Shown piece by piece: positions 36,478-45,723 of a stretch of DNA of 64,000 nucleotides. Source of the DNA: Nostocoides_A vanveenii (GTDB taxonomy: Bacteria > Actinomycetota > Actinomycetes > Actinomycetales > Dermatophilaceae); NCBI RefSeq assembly GCF_039531165.1, contig NZ_BAAAPN010000003.1, positions 1 to 64,000 on the forward strand, given 5' to 3'. Both the position numbers and the translations under genes were made by a program. Position 1 is the stretch's first letter. Every line of letters starts with the position of its first letter. The notes under the pieces are model-generated. The model had not been told where the DNA came from. It searched no databases and saw only the letters and a program-made list of their open reading frames with translations.

Positions 36478-37875
36478 TCAGGCGGACTCACCGTAGAGCG
36501 TGGCCCTACCGTCGGTGTCCTTGCCGATCCGCTTGGCGAGATAGAGGCCTTCGAGGGCCATCTCCAGGGCACTGGCGCGCTCACCGGTCGTCGTCGCGTC
36601 CACCCGGTCGGCGACCTCGTCATACAGGGAGGAGTTGCCGAGATCGGGCAGAGCGGCGAGGAATTCGCCGGCCGCGACCTGACCGCCCGTGGCCACCAGC
36701 GCCCCGCCGGCGAGAGCCTCGACGAGTAGGCGGAAGTCGATGCCGCGGAAGGTCTCGCGCGCGGTCTCGGCGCTCGCGAGCCGCAGGAGGTGATCGAGCA
36801 CTGCGCGCTCGCGGCCCTCCTCGCCGGACTCAAACTCCACCTTGCCGCCCAAGACATCAAGGGCGGCGGTCAGGTCGACGACCCGGGCGACGGCCTCGGA
36901 CTCGCCCTGACGGGTCGCCCGATGCCGAGCGGCCGCGGCGATGGTCTCAGCCGCCGCGATCGAGAAGCGCGCAGAGACGCCCGAGCGCTGATCCACGGCA
37001 GTCGACGCACGCAGGTGGCGGGTGAAGCGGGCGAGCACCTCGGTCAGGAAGGGCGGGACAGTGGCGACAAGGTGCGCCTCCTGGCCGATGACCGCCACTT
37101 CGTCGACGAGCGCCACCGGATAGTGCGTGCGGATCTCGGCCCCGAAGCGGTCCTTCAACGGGGTGATGATGCGCCCGCGGTTGGTGTAGTCCTCGGGGTT
37201 TGCGCTGGCGACGACGAGCACATCGAGCGGCAGGCGCAACACATAGCCGCGGATCTGGATATCCCGCTCCTCCATCACATTGAGCATGGCGACCTGGATC
37301 CGCTCGGCAAGATCGGGCAGCTCGTTGATGGCGACGATCCCGCGATGCGAGCGTGGGATCAGCCCGAAGTGGATGGTCTCGGGGTCACCGAGATGGCGGC
37401 CCTCGGCGACCTTCATCGGATCGACGTCGCCGATCAGGTCGGCGACCGAGGTGTCCGGGGTGGCGAGCTTCTCGGCATACCGCTCGGAGCGGTGGCGCCA
37501 TTCCACGGGGAGGTGATCGCCCAACTCCGCGGCGCGGCGGATCGAGGCGGGGGTGATCGGGTCATACGGGTGCTCACCGAGCTCGGAGCCGGCGATGACC
37601 GGCGTCCACTCGTCGAGCAGGCCGACCAGGGTGCGCAGCAGGCGGGTCTTGCCCTGGCCGCGCTCGCCGAGAAGGACGATGTCGTGACCGGCGATGATCG
37701 CCCGCTCGACCTGCGGGATCACCGTCTCATCGAAGCCGTGCAGGCCCGGCCACGGGTTCTCGCCGGCAGCGAGCTTGGCCAGGAGGTTCTCGCGCAGTTC
37801 CTCCCGCACGCCGCGGGCGTGATGGCCGGCGGCGCGCAGTTGGCTGACGGTGGCGATATCGGGAGCGTCGGTCAC
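36478..37875 (-). CDS. MoxR/ChlI-like AAA+ ATPase
   Basis: A 465-residue AAA+ protein starting with GTG. Walker A is LLGERGQGKTRLLRTLVGLL (near residue 70), Walker B-like GIVAINELPDL, then SANPEDYTNRGRIITPLKDRFGAEIRTHYP, which has the pre-sensor insertions of the magnesium chelatase/MoxR clade. The Walker B segment has Asn-Glu (INELP) in place of the usual Asp-Glu. It precedes the VWA gene by 10 bp and should form the ring motor that acts through it. The promoter is probably in the gap shared with the divergent efflux gene (37876-38057). Confidence 0.85.
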   Translation of the reverse strand: MTDAPDIATVSQLRAAGHHARGVREELRENLLAKLAAGENPWPGLHGFDETVIPQVERAIIAGHDIVLLGERGQGKTRLLRTLVGLLDEWTPVIAGSELGEHPYDPITPASIRRAAELGDHLPVEWRHRSERYAEKLATPDTSVADLIGDVDPMKVAEGRHLGDPETIHFGLIPRSHRGIVAINELPDLAERIQVAMLNVMEERDIQIRGYVLRLPLDVLVVASANPEDYTNRGRIITPLKDRFGAEIRTHYPVALVDEVAVIGQEAHLVATVPPFLTEVLARFTRHLRASTAVDQRSGVSARFSIAAAETIAAAARHRATRQGESEAVARVVDLTAALDVLGGKVEFESGEEGRERAVLDHLLRLASAETARETFRGIDFRLLVEALAGGALVATGGQVAAGEFLAALPDLGNSSLYDEVADRVDATTTGERASALEMALEGLYLAKRIGKDTDGRATLYGESA

Positions 37876-37920
37876 CGTCTGACGCTAACCTGCGCGACTG
37901 GGAAGCGGGCGACGTGGCCG

Positions 37921-37968
37921 TCAGAAAACCGGAAAGAATGAACGTTCAACTGCGCTACACTTTTCTGA
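37921..37968. promoter_or_regulatory. Nested palindromes upstream of the DHA2 efflux gene
   Basis: TGAACGTTCA (37939-37948) is a perfect 10-bp palindrome. Around it, TCAGAAAA (37921-37928) and TTTTCTGA (37961-37968) form an inverted repeat with almost the same centre (37944.5 against 37943.5). TACACT at 37956-37961 could be a -10. The AT-rich, concentric arrangement in a very GC-rich region looks like an operator for a dimeric repressor, but no regulator gene is adjacent. Confidence 0.5.
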
Positions 37969-38057
37969 TCGCCCGGCCGAGACGCCGGCCCTGCCGGCCC
38001 AGTCGACACTTCGGCTCGCCGGCTCCCATCCCCTCCATTCATCACCGGAGCCCACCT

Positions 38058-39701
38058 GTGTCAACAGCCACAACCCATCCGGCGCCGACCGACTATCCCG
38101 ACAAGATCGACGGCGCCGTCCTGAAGATCGCGGGCGTCGTCGTTCTCGGCGCGATCATGTCGATTCTCGACATCACCGTCGTCAATGTCGCGCTGCCGAC
38201 CCTCCAGCACACCTTCGCCAAGGGTGGGGAGGACCTGGCCTATTCGACCGTCGCGTGGACGGTCACCGCCTATACCCTCGCTCTCGCCGCCGTCATCCCG
38301 CTGACCGGCTGGGCGGCCGACCGCTTCGGCACCAAGCGCCTCTACATGATGGCGGTGGCCTTCTTCACGCTCGGCTCGGTGCTGTGCGCATCCGCCGGCT
38401 CGATCAACCAGTTGATCCTCTACCGGGTCCTGCAGGGCCTCGGCGGTGGTCTGCTGATGCCGCTGGGCATGACCATCATGACCCGCGCGGCCGGCCCGAA
38501 CCGGATGGGCCGCCTGATGGCCATCCTCGGTGTGCCAATGCTGCTCGGCCCGATCCTCGGGCCGATCCTCGGTGGCTACCTCATCGATGCCGCGAGCTGG
38601 CACTGGATCTTCCTGATCAACCTGCCGCTCGGTCTGATCGCCTTGGCGTATGCCGCGTGGGCGCTGCCCAAGGACCGCCCGGTCCCGAGCGAGTCCTTCG
38701 ACTTCCTCGGCATGCTGATGATGAGCCCCGGTCTGGCGATGTTCCTTTACGGCATCTCCTCCATCCCGGGTGAGGGCACCTTCTTCTCCGCCAAGGTCAT
38801 GGGCTGGGGTAGCGCCGGTCTGGCCCTGCTGGTGGCCTTCGTGATCTACAGCTTCAAGCCCGAACACCCGCTGCTCGACTTCCGCCTGTTCAAGAACAAG
38901 AACCTCACCGTCGCCGTCATCACCATGTTCATCTTCGCGGCGGCCTTCTTCGGCGGCTTGCTGCTGGTGCCGACCTACTTCCAGAACGTCCGGCACGAGG
39001 ACGCCTTGCACGCTGGCCTGTTGGTGGCACCGCAGGGCATCGGCGCGATGCTGACCATGCCGATCGCCGGCGCGCTCGCCGACAAGATGCCGGTCGGGCG
39101 GATCGTCCCCTTCGGTCTGGTGGCCATCATCAGCGGGATGTTCTTGCTTTCGCGGGTCGACGGCACCACATCCTACTGGGGCTACATCATCCCGGTGCTC
39201 TTCCTCATGGGCCTGGGCATGGGCGCGACGATGATGCCGATCATGACCTCGGCCATCAAGACGCTGACGGCCCACCAGGTCGCCCGCGGTTCGACGCTGA
39301 TCAACATCGCCCAGCAGATCGCCAGCTCCGTCGGCGTCGCCATCATGTCGGTGGTCCTGACCAACGGCCTGACCAATGACAAACTTGTCTCCCAGGCCGG
39401 CGCCTTCGCCGAGGCCAGCAAGGGCGTCACCGACCCGGCCAAGCTGCAGACCATCCTGGCCCAGTTTCCGTTGGTCGGCGAGTATTTCGCCAAGGCCGGT
39501 GGAGACATGGCCGCCGGTGGTGCGGCCCTGAGCAGCGCCGTCGCCGACGCGATGGGCAAGGTCTTCGGCCACAGCTTCCTGGTGGCGGCCTTCCTGGTGC
39601 TGCTGACGCTCATCCCCGCGTGGTTCCTGCCGCGCAAGCAAGAGGAGAGCCACCTGCTCGACGACGAGGACGCTCCTGCGACCCCGATTCTCATGCACTG
39701 A
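38058..39701 (+). CDS. DHA2-family MFS drug efflux protein (EmrB/QacA type)
   Basis: A 547-residue, 14-helix major facilitator. GTG 38058 has CGGAG 7 bp upstream; earlier in-frame ATG codons give a non-hydrophobic lead without family character. Motif D1 and motif A are present as LDITVVNVALPTLQHTF and GWAADRFGTKRLYMMAV, and motif C as GVPMLLGPILGPILGGYLID. VFGHSFLVAAFLVLLTLIPAWFLP closes the last helix. It should export lipophilic drugs using the proton gradient. It is likely monocistronic with its own operator and a terminator. Confidence 0.9.
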   Translation: MSTATTHPAPTDYPDKIDGAVLKIAGVVVLGAIMSILDITVVNVALPTLQHTFAKGGEDLAYSTVAWTVTAYTLALAAVIPLTGWAADRFGTKRLYMMAVAFFTLGSVLCASAGSINQLILYRVLQGLGGGLLMPLGMTIMTRAAGPNRMGRLMAILGVPMLLGPILGPILGGYLIDAASWHWIFLINLPLGLIALAYAAWALPKDRPVPSESFDFLGMLMMSPGLAMFLYGISSIPGEGTFFSAKVMGWGSAGLALLVAFVIYSFKPEHPLLDFRLFKNKNLTVAVITMFIFAAAFFGGLLLVPTYFQNVRHEDALHAGLLVAPQGIGAMLTMPIAGALADKMPVGRIVPFGLVAIISGMFLLSRVDGTTSYWGYIIPVLFLMGLGMGATMMPIMTSAIKTLTAHQVARGSTLINIAQQIASSVGVAIMSVVLTNGLTNDKLVSQAGAFAEASKGVTDPAKLQTILAQFPLVGEYFAKAGGDMAAGGAALSSAVADAMGKVFGHSFLVAAFLVLLTLIPAWFLPRKQEESHLLDDEDAPATPILMH

Positions 39702-39718
39702 CGCGTCTGCGTCCACGG

Positions 39719-39753
39719 AGCCGGCCCGGCGCGCACGCCCCGGGCCGGCTTTG
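39719..39753 (+). terminator. Rho-independent terminator after the efflux gene
   Basis: The 11-bp perfect stem AGCCGGCCCGG (39719-39729) and its complement (39740-39750) surround a 10-base loop, followed by TTGTG. It lies 17 bp past the efflux gene stop. The tail is short in T, as is usual at high GC. Confidence 0.7.
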
Positions 39754-39799
39754 TGCTGCCACCAGTCAGCACAGGCTGGGTGACGTTGGGGTAGGTTGC

Positions 39800-39841
39800 A
39801 CCCTGCTGTAGGACACCTAAAGTCTGCTAGCAGAAGTTAGG
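39800..39841. promoter_or_regulatory. 26-bp dyad and overlapping 21-bp element upstream of the ABC operon
   Basis: 39816-39841 reads CCTAA-AG-TCTGCTAGCAGA-AG-TTAGG, a dyad that is perfect except for the two spacer dinucleotides. It ends 12 bp before GTG 39854. The element ACCCTGCTG-T-AGGAC-A-CCTAA (39800-39820) overlaps its left end. Both recur at 63478-63503 and 63522-63542. This is a strong candidate operator for control of the four-gene transporter, although the regulator is not in the window. Confidence 0.6.
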
Positions 39842-39853
39842 AACGGGGGGCCC

Positions 39854-42800
39854 GTGCGCTGGTTGGGTGTCGCCCGCAAGCGCGTGCGCACCCATCTCGC
39901 TGCGCTCGCCGCCGTGTGGGCGACGCTGTTGATCTCGTTGCTCGTCCTGGGCTCCCTGCAGCTGTTCGCGCTCGTCATCGGCGACGCCAGCGCTCGGGGG
40001 GTGCTGGAGAGCGCTGACCCGGCGGCGCGCACCATCGCGGTCAACGCCTCGATCAAGGCCGGCACGCTGCCAGCGCGCCGGGCGGAAGTCACGGCCGCCA
40101 TCGCCGGGATTCCCGGCGCTCGCCTCTATGAGGCCGACACCGCCGTCGCGCGGGGCATCGAGGGCCGAGGTCCCCAAGATCGTGCGGTCCTTGCCGACCT
40201 GCCCGCCCTCACCTCGCTCGCCCGGCTCGACGTCGGCGCTTGGCCCACCCCACCGGCCGCCGGCCGGCCCGTCGAGGCCGTCGTCCCGACAGCGACCGCG
40301 CACGCCGCGGGCTGGCAGGTCGGGCAGGAGTTGCGACTACCGAGCCTGATCGACGCATCCGCTGCCCCAGTCCAGGTGCGGATCTCGGGCACCTTCACAC
40401 CGCGCGACCGATCCGACCCGACCTGGCTCGACGCGCCGCTCGCGCTGGCGGGTGTCGGCAAGGGTGACTTCACGGCATACGGGCCGCTGGTGCTCGCGCC
40501 GGGCGCCTTCGACGGCGACCTCGGCGCCGGGGCGAGCGGCGCCTGGCGGGTGACCATCCCTTGGCAGCAGATGTCGACAGGCGATGTCCGGCGCTTCCAG
40601 GCCGCCCTGGGGCCGGCGCTGGAGAAGTTGCGCGCGAACAGCCATCTGCGCGTCGCCACGGGGCTCGACCGGCTGCTCGCGACCTCCGACCTGACCGCCA
40701 ACCGCGTCCGGATCGCCCTGCTGACCCCCACCGTGCTCCTCATGCTCCTCGGCGGCACGGCCCTCGCGCTGGCCAGCGTGCAACTGTCCACTCTTCGCAC
40801 GTCCGAGACCGCCCTCCTGCGCTCCCGGGGTGCCTCCGCCAGACAGATCCTCGCGCTGGCGGGTCTCGAGGCCGGCATAATCGTCGGCTCCTCCCTGCTC
40901 GCGACGCTGCTCCTCGCCCCCGCTCTTGTGCAGCCGCTCGCCGGCGCGACCGGGCTGCTCGCCACCGGCACGCGCGTCCGGGACGGCCTGACCACACCGA
41001 GCGTGTGGGTCACGATGGCCGTATCGGCCGCCCTCGGCGCCCTGATCATGGTCGCGACGGCAATCCGCGGGGGCCGCTTGCGCACTGAAGGCGCCCAGAG
41101 TGCGCGCATGCAGCGATTGGCCCGATTCGCCGGCTCCGGGCTCGACCTCGCCCTGATCGCCCTCGGCGTGCTCGGGGTGCTGCAGCTGCGGCGGTATGAC
41201 GCCGCGGCCGCCAAGCTCGACCCCCTCACCATCGCGGCCCCCGCGTTGTTTATTAGTGGCCTCGCCGTGGTCGCCCTGCGCGTGATCCCGTATGCCGCGC
41301 GGCTCGCCTCCCGGATCGGCTCCCGGTCCGCGGGCCTCGGGTTGGCCTGGGGCGCTTGGCAGGTCGCGCGGCGGATCGCGGGGCAAGGCGTCGCGATCCT
41401 CCTCCTGCTGCTCGCGATGGCCATGGGCACCCTGGCGCTCGGTCAGCAGCGCACCCTCAGCGCCGCATTGTCCGACCAGAGCGACTTTGCTGCCGGCGCG
41501 CCCGTTGTCGTCGAACTCGGGCCGGCGGCCCGGCTGGCGTCCCCGTCCACCAGGACGGCCGAGCTGGCTGGTGGCGCGGACCGGTCAATGGCGGTCTACC
41601 GGACCACCAGCTATCTGCCCGGTTCCACCGCCGCGACCAGTGTGCTTGCCGTGGACACCCGCGCGCCCGGGGTCCCCCTGCCGATGCGGCCGGATATCGC
41701 CCGGGGCCGGTCGTGGGCGGATCTGTTCGCCGCCGTGCGAACGGATCCGCTTGGGATCCCCGTCCCGGCGGGCGCTGCGAGGTTCGATGTGTCCATGCGG
41801 GTGTCCTCGTTCAGCGCGTTCGGCGCCGATCGGGGTGCGCTCGTGGCGGTGTTGGCACGTCCCGATGGCAGCCGCGTCGACGCGGAACTCGGGATGATTG
41901 GGCTAGGCCGGGTGCGCGCCGATCTCGATCTCGGGCCGCTCGACCTGCCCACTGGGACTCACCTGCTCGGGATGACCATTAGCCCAGATGTCCCCTGGCC
42001 GCTCGGAAACGATGCGCTCAGCCAGGCGCAGGTTAATGATGTCGTTTTCGCATTCGATGGCACGGCGGTGGCGCACGGCGACAAACCCCAGCTGAGTTGG
42101 GGCAGCGGGGTGCTCATCCTGGGCCCGCGTCTTCGCTCAGCGCCGATCCCGGTGGTGATGACCGACGCGGCGGCTGCCCACGCCAAGCTCAAGATCGGCT
42201 CGACCGGGACCCTACCGCTGCTCCTCGGTGCCCGGCCGGTCAAACTCATGGGGACCGTAGCCGCCTTGCCGACTGGGTCGCCGGACCCTACCTTGGGCGT
42301 GCTCGCCGATCTCGCAGCAGTCAACGATGCGCTCTTTTTTCCGCCGTCGGCGGGCGTCGACCCCAATCCCGCCGCACTCGACCCCCAGTCCTATTGGCTG
42401 GCTCCGTCCGACCCGGCACAGGCGGCTGCCCAGCTCACGGGCGAGAAGGGCCTGGTCTCCGCGGTGACCACGCGCGAGGAGATCCTCGCCGAACGTCGAG
42501 CAGGCGCGGTCAACGCCGGTATGCGGTGGGCCATGCGCCTGGTCACCGCCGCCGCCGCCGTGCTCGCCCTGCTGGGCTTTGCCGCCACCACCGCCGCGTT
42601 GGGGGCCACCCGGGCCCACGACTGCGCGGTGCTCGCCGCGCTCGGGATGCCGCCGAAGGGGATCCGCCGCGTCTTGGTCCTCGAACGACTCACCGTGGTC
42701 GTCGTCACGGTCGTCACCGGTCTCGCGCTCGGCCTGGCCGGTTCCGGCCTCATCGTCCCGCTCCTCGTCGGCGCTGACGGGCACCCGCAGATTCCGCCCA

Positions 42801-42937
42801 TCCGGCTGGTGCTCGACCTGCCCGCCGTCCTGCTCTTCGCCACGGCGATGATCACGGCGCTCAGTGTGGTCGCGGCGCTGGTCGTCAGCCGCATCGTGCG
42901 CGATATCTCAGCCCAGCTGCGGGAGGGGGAGCGATGA
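39854..42937 (+). CDS. FtsX-type ABC transporter permease 1
   Basis: A 1027-residue permease. An N-terminal helix (THLAALAAVWATLLISLLVLG) and a large extracytoplasmic domain are followed by membrane blocks with the FtsX/MacB-type core (RIALLTPTVLLMLLGGTALALASVQLSTLRTSETALLRSRGASARQIL), a second domain, and a final FtsX block (MRLVTAAAAVLALLGFAATTAALGATRAHDCAVLAALGMPPKGIRRVLVLERL). It starts with GTG. It overlaps the second permease by 4 bp. The operon of two permeases and two ATPases resembles large actinobacterial exporters or mechanotransmission systems; the substrate is unknown. Confidence 0.8.
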   Translation: MRWLGVARKRVRTHLAALAAVWATLLISLLVLGSLQLFALVIGDASARGVLESADPAARTIAVNASIKAGTLPARRAEVTAAIAGIPGARLYEADTAVARGIEGRGPQDRAVLADLPALTSLARLDVGAWPTPPAAGRPVEAVVPTATAHAAGWQVGQELRLPSLIDASAAPVQVRISGTFTPRDRSDPTWLDAPLALAGVGKGDFTAYGPLVLAPGAFDGDLGAGASGAWRVTIPWQQMSTGDVRRFQAALGPALEKLRANSHLRVATGLDRLLATSDLTANRVRIALLTPTVLLMLLGGTALALASVQLSTLRTSETALLRSRGASARQILALAGLEAGIIVGSSLLATLLLAPALVQPLAGATGLLATGTRVRDGLTTPSVWVTMAVSAALGALIMVATAIRGGRLRTEGAQSARMQRLARFAGSGLDLALIALGVLGVLQLRRYDAAAAKLDPLTIAAPALFISGLAVVALRVIPYAARLASRIGSRSAGLGLAWGAWQVARRIAGQGVAILLLLLAMAMGTLALGQQRTLSAALSDQSDFAAGAPVVVELGPAARLASPSTRTAELAGGADRSMAVYRTTSYLPGSTAATSVLAVDTRAPGVPLPMRPDIARGRSWADLFAAVRTDPLGIPVPAGAARFDVSMRVSSFSAFGADRGALVAVLARPDGSRVDAELGMIGLGRVRADLDLGPLDLPTGTHLLGMTISPDVPWPLGNDALSQAQVNDVVFAFDGTAVAHGDKPQLSWGSGVLILGPRLRSAPIPVVMTDAAAAHAKLKIGSTGTLPLLLGARPVKLMGTVAALPTGSPDPTLGVLADLAAVNDALFFPPSAGVDPNPAALDPQSYWLAPSDPAQAAAQLTGEKGLVSAVTTREEILAERRAGAVNAGMRWAMRLVTAAAAVLALLGFAATTAALGATRAHDCAVLAALGMPPKGIRRVLVLERLTVVVVTVVTGLALGLAGSGLIVPLLVGADGHPQIPPIRLVLDLPAVLLFATAMITALSVVAALVVSRIVRDISAQLREGER

Positions 42938-45723
42938 GTCGTCCCCTCGGCCTGACGACCCTGTGGCGCCGCCACCTGCGCCGGCGTGGCCCGGCGCTTC
43001 TGCTCGCCCTGCTGTGCGCCCTGACCACGGCCTTTGTGGTGGCCGCACCGAGACTGCAGGACACGGCATACGACAAGGGGGTGGGCGAGGCGATCGAGCG
43101 CTTCCCGCGCGGCATGCGCGAACTCGTCCTGACCTACCGCAACCCGGGGAGTCTGCAGTTCGGCGGCGACATCTCATCGATGCCGTTGCGCGAGCCGGTC
43201 CCGCCGACGGGTCACGCCAGGGTCATCGACCAAACACTCGGCCCAGCCAGCCGCTTCCTCCGCCCGACCTCCATTTCGGTGACGACCGACCAGAAGTCGC
43301 TGCGCGGGCCGGGAAGGTCACCGACCGGGGACAACCGGCAGGCTCTGGTGCGGATCCAGGACGGGTTCGATGCGCACGTCCGGTATGACGCGGGCGGTCC
43401 GCCACCGACGGCGACCGAGACCAAGGTGCTCATCGAGGACGATGTGGCCACTGACTACATCGACCTCAAGTGGCGTACGCCGATCATTCCGGTGGCGATG
43501 CCGGCGAGTTTCGCGCGGGCGTGGGGCGTGGGCGTGGGCGACCGGTTCACCTTGACGGATATTCAGTCCAGACGACTCGGGACGCCAGAGATCATCGTCG
43601 AACTCGCCGGGACTTATACCGCGATCGATCCGCGAGATCCCCTCTGGGACAACGATCGCAGCATGATCGACGGTGCTGTCTACCCCTCGCCGGAGGGCGG
43701 CAGCATCCAGCAGGTCACCTTCATGACCTCGAACGCCAACTACGGCCCGCTGGGCTCCGCGCTGGGGCCGATGCCCGCTGACTTCGTGATGCCGGATCAG
43801 TCGAGGACCGCTGTCGGGGTCATCCACGAGTGGCGATATGGCATCGAGCCTGGTGCCATGACCCGGGAGAGCCTGCAGGAGGTGCTCGACGGCATCACGG
43901 CTCTGCGCTCCGATGTGGACCTCTTCGGCAATGAACGCCCCACACTCAACACCGGCCTGCCGGCCATCGCCGATTTCTACCACCACGCGGTGACGGTCAC
44001 GGCCGCCCTGTCGCTCTTCCCGGTCGTCGGCTTGCTCGCGCTGTCCGGGTTGGTGGTGGGACTCGCCGCCTATGTGCTCATCGCTCGGCGCACCGACGCC
44101 TTGCGATTGCTACGCACTCGCGGCGCCGGAACCCTCCAACTCGCGGGGCTGAGCGCGGGTGAGGCAATCTGGTGGCCGCTGTTCGCTGTCCCCCTCGCGG
44201 CTGCGGCCGTCCTACGGACGGTCTCCGGCGTCTCGCCCCGCTGGTCGATCGCGCTCGCGGTGACACCGCTCCTCGTCGTGGCACTCGTCGCCGTGGCCAC
44301 GGGCGTGCGAGCCGCGCGGTCGGCCGGGCGCCCGATGCCGGTGGGGGCCACGGGCGCGGCGCGCCGAGTGGTCCTGGAACTCTTCATTCTCGCTGGCGCG
44401 TACTTCTCGGTTTCCACGGTGCGCAGCCGCGGGGACGCCGTTCGCGCCGGCCAGTCCGACTGGTATGCCGCCCTCGCCCCAGTGCTGCTCGCGCTCGCCG
44501 TGGCCGTCGTGGTGCTGCGGATCTATCCCTGGCCGGTGCGGCTGGCTGCGGCGTTCGCTCGGCGGGGCCGCTCCTTGCTCGGCTTCGTCGGGCTCACCGG
44601 CGCGGCGCGTGAGCGGGGCGCGGCCCTGGTGCCCTTGGTGGCGCTCGTCGTCGCGACCGCGATCGCCGGCTTCCTGACCACGGTGACGCACTCGATCGGT
44701 GAGGCGAGGGGGCTGGCCGGCTATCGAGAGGTCGGTTCGGACGTGCGGATCGATGCGGTGCGCGTCGACCCGGAGGAGCTCACCGTGTTGGCCGCCCGGC
44801 CGGGCGTGAGCGCGGCGGTGCCGGCCTACCGTGAGGTCGGTGCCCAGGTGACCGGAGTGGCGGGCAGTGGCGTGCGAACGGCGACGCTCATCGCGACGGA
44901 TCTGACGGCATACGCGAAATCCGTTGCGGGCACGCCGGATTCCTTCACCGTGCCAGCGCTCCCCGCCGCAGACGGTGGGGTGCTGCCGGCGATCGTGAGC
45001 GCGCCGCTCCAGGCCGACCGCATCACCGTCAAGATCGCCGGGGAACTGCGCAATATCAAGGTCGTGGCCGTCGATCCGGGGCTCAATCGCGACAGTGCGA
45101 CCTCGACCGCGCCGGTGGTGGCCCTCGACTTCGCGTCACTGAAGGCGATCCAGGGCGGGGTGCAGGCCAATACCGTCTTCCTCCGCGCCGACCGCGCCGC
45201 CGCCGACGCGCTGACGGCCACGCCGCCGACGAAGCTGTCACAGAAGGTCGTTGACCGCTACGCCCTCGAGGCGGCGACGCGCACCGGCGCCCTGCCGACG
45301 CTGGTGCGGCTGATCGCGTTGCTCGCCACGATCGGGGCGCTCGGCCTGGCCGCGCTCTCGATCTTCGTGTTGCTGACCTTGACTCGAGCGCGTCGGGAGT
45401 TCATCGCGGTCCGGCTGCGGACGATGGGCCTGCCGAGCCGCGGCAGCTGGCGACTCGGGGCAGTCGAGGTGCTGCCGCTGGTGGTCGCCGGGGTCGCCCC
45501 CGGCCTGGCGATCGGGTTGTTCCTCCCGCGCCTGATGTCGGATGTGCTCGACCTGGGGCCCTACACCGGGGGGGCTGCGCGTCCCCCGCTCCTGCCGTCG
45601 TATGCCGCCGCTGCCGCGATCGTGCTCGCCACGCTCGTCCTGGCCGCCCTTGCGGTCGCCGTCGACGCGCGCCGGGCGCGGCGCACCAGACTTGCCGAAC
45701 ACCTGCGAGCAGGAGGGTCCTGA
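42934..45723 (+). CDS. FtsX-type ABC transporter permease 2
   Basis: A 929-residue permease with the same plan as permease 1: an N-terminal helix (ALLLALLCALTTAFVVAAPRLQDTAYDKG), a long soluble domain, a membrane block around residues 350-560 (FPVVGLLALSGLVVGLAAYVLIARRTDALRLLRTRGAGTLQLAG), a second soluble domain and a C-terminal block (LVRLIALLATIGALGLAALSIFVLLTLTRARREFIAVRLRTMGLPSRGSW). RLRTMGL is the coupling-helix signature. It probably pairs with permease 1. The stop overlaps the ATPase 1 start by one base (TGATG). Confidence 0.8.
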   Translation: MSRPLGLTTLWRRHLRRRGPALLLALLCALTTAFVVAAPRLQDTAYDKGVGEAIERFPRGMRELVLTYRNPGSLQFGGDISSMPLREPVPPTGHARVIDQTLGPASRFLRPTSISVTTDQKSLRGPGRSPTGDNRQALVRIQDGFDAHVRYDAGGPPPTATETKVLIEDDVATDYIDLKWRTPIIPVAMPASFARAWGVGVGDRFTLTDIQSRRLGTPEIIVELAGTYTAIDPRDPLWDNDRSMIDGAVYPSPEGGSIQQVTFMTSNANYGPLGSALGPMPADFVMPDQSRTAVGVIHEWRYGIEPGAMTRESLQEVLDGITALRSDVDLFGNERPTLNTGLPAIADFYHHAVTVTAALSLFPVVGLLALSGLVVGLAAYVLIARRTDALRLLRTRGAGTLQLAGLSAGEAIWWPLFAVPLAAAAVLRTVSGVSPRWSIALAVTPLLVVALVAVATGVRAARSAGRPMPVGATGAARRVVLELFILAGAYFSVSTVRSRGDAVRAGQSDWYAALAPVLLALAVAVVVLRIYPWPVRLAAAFARRGRSLLGFVGLTGAARERGAALVPLVALVVATAIAGFLTTVTHSIGEARGLAGYREVGSDVRIDAVRVDPEELTVLAARPGVSAAVPAYREVGAQVTGVAGSGVRTATLIATDLTAYAKSVAGTPDSFTVPALPAADGGVLPAIVSAPLQADRITVKIAGELRNIKVVAVDPGLNRDSATSTAPVVALDFASLKAIQGGVQANTVFLRADRAAADALTATPPTKLSQKVVDRYALEAATRTGALPTLVRLIALLATIGALGLAALSIFVLLTLTRARREFIAVRLRTMGLPSRGSWRLGAVEVLPLVVAGVAPGLAIGLFLPRLMSDVLDLGPYTGGAARPPLLPSYAAAAAIVLATLVLAALAVAVDARRARRTRLAEHLRAGGS

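Noticed and set aside
37939..37948. LexA (SOS) box at TGAACGTTCA
   Set aside because: It lacks the CGAAC-N4-GTTCG spacing of actinobacterial LexA sites.
38061..39716. 551-codon open frame opposite the DHA2 efflux gene
   Set aside because: His/Gln/Asp/Arg-rich composition without family motifs; antisense shadow of the transporter.
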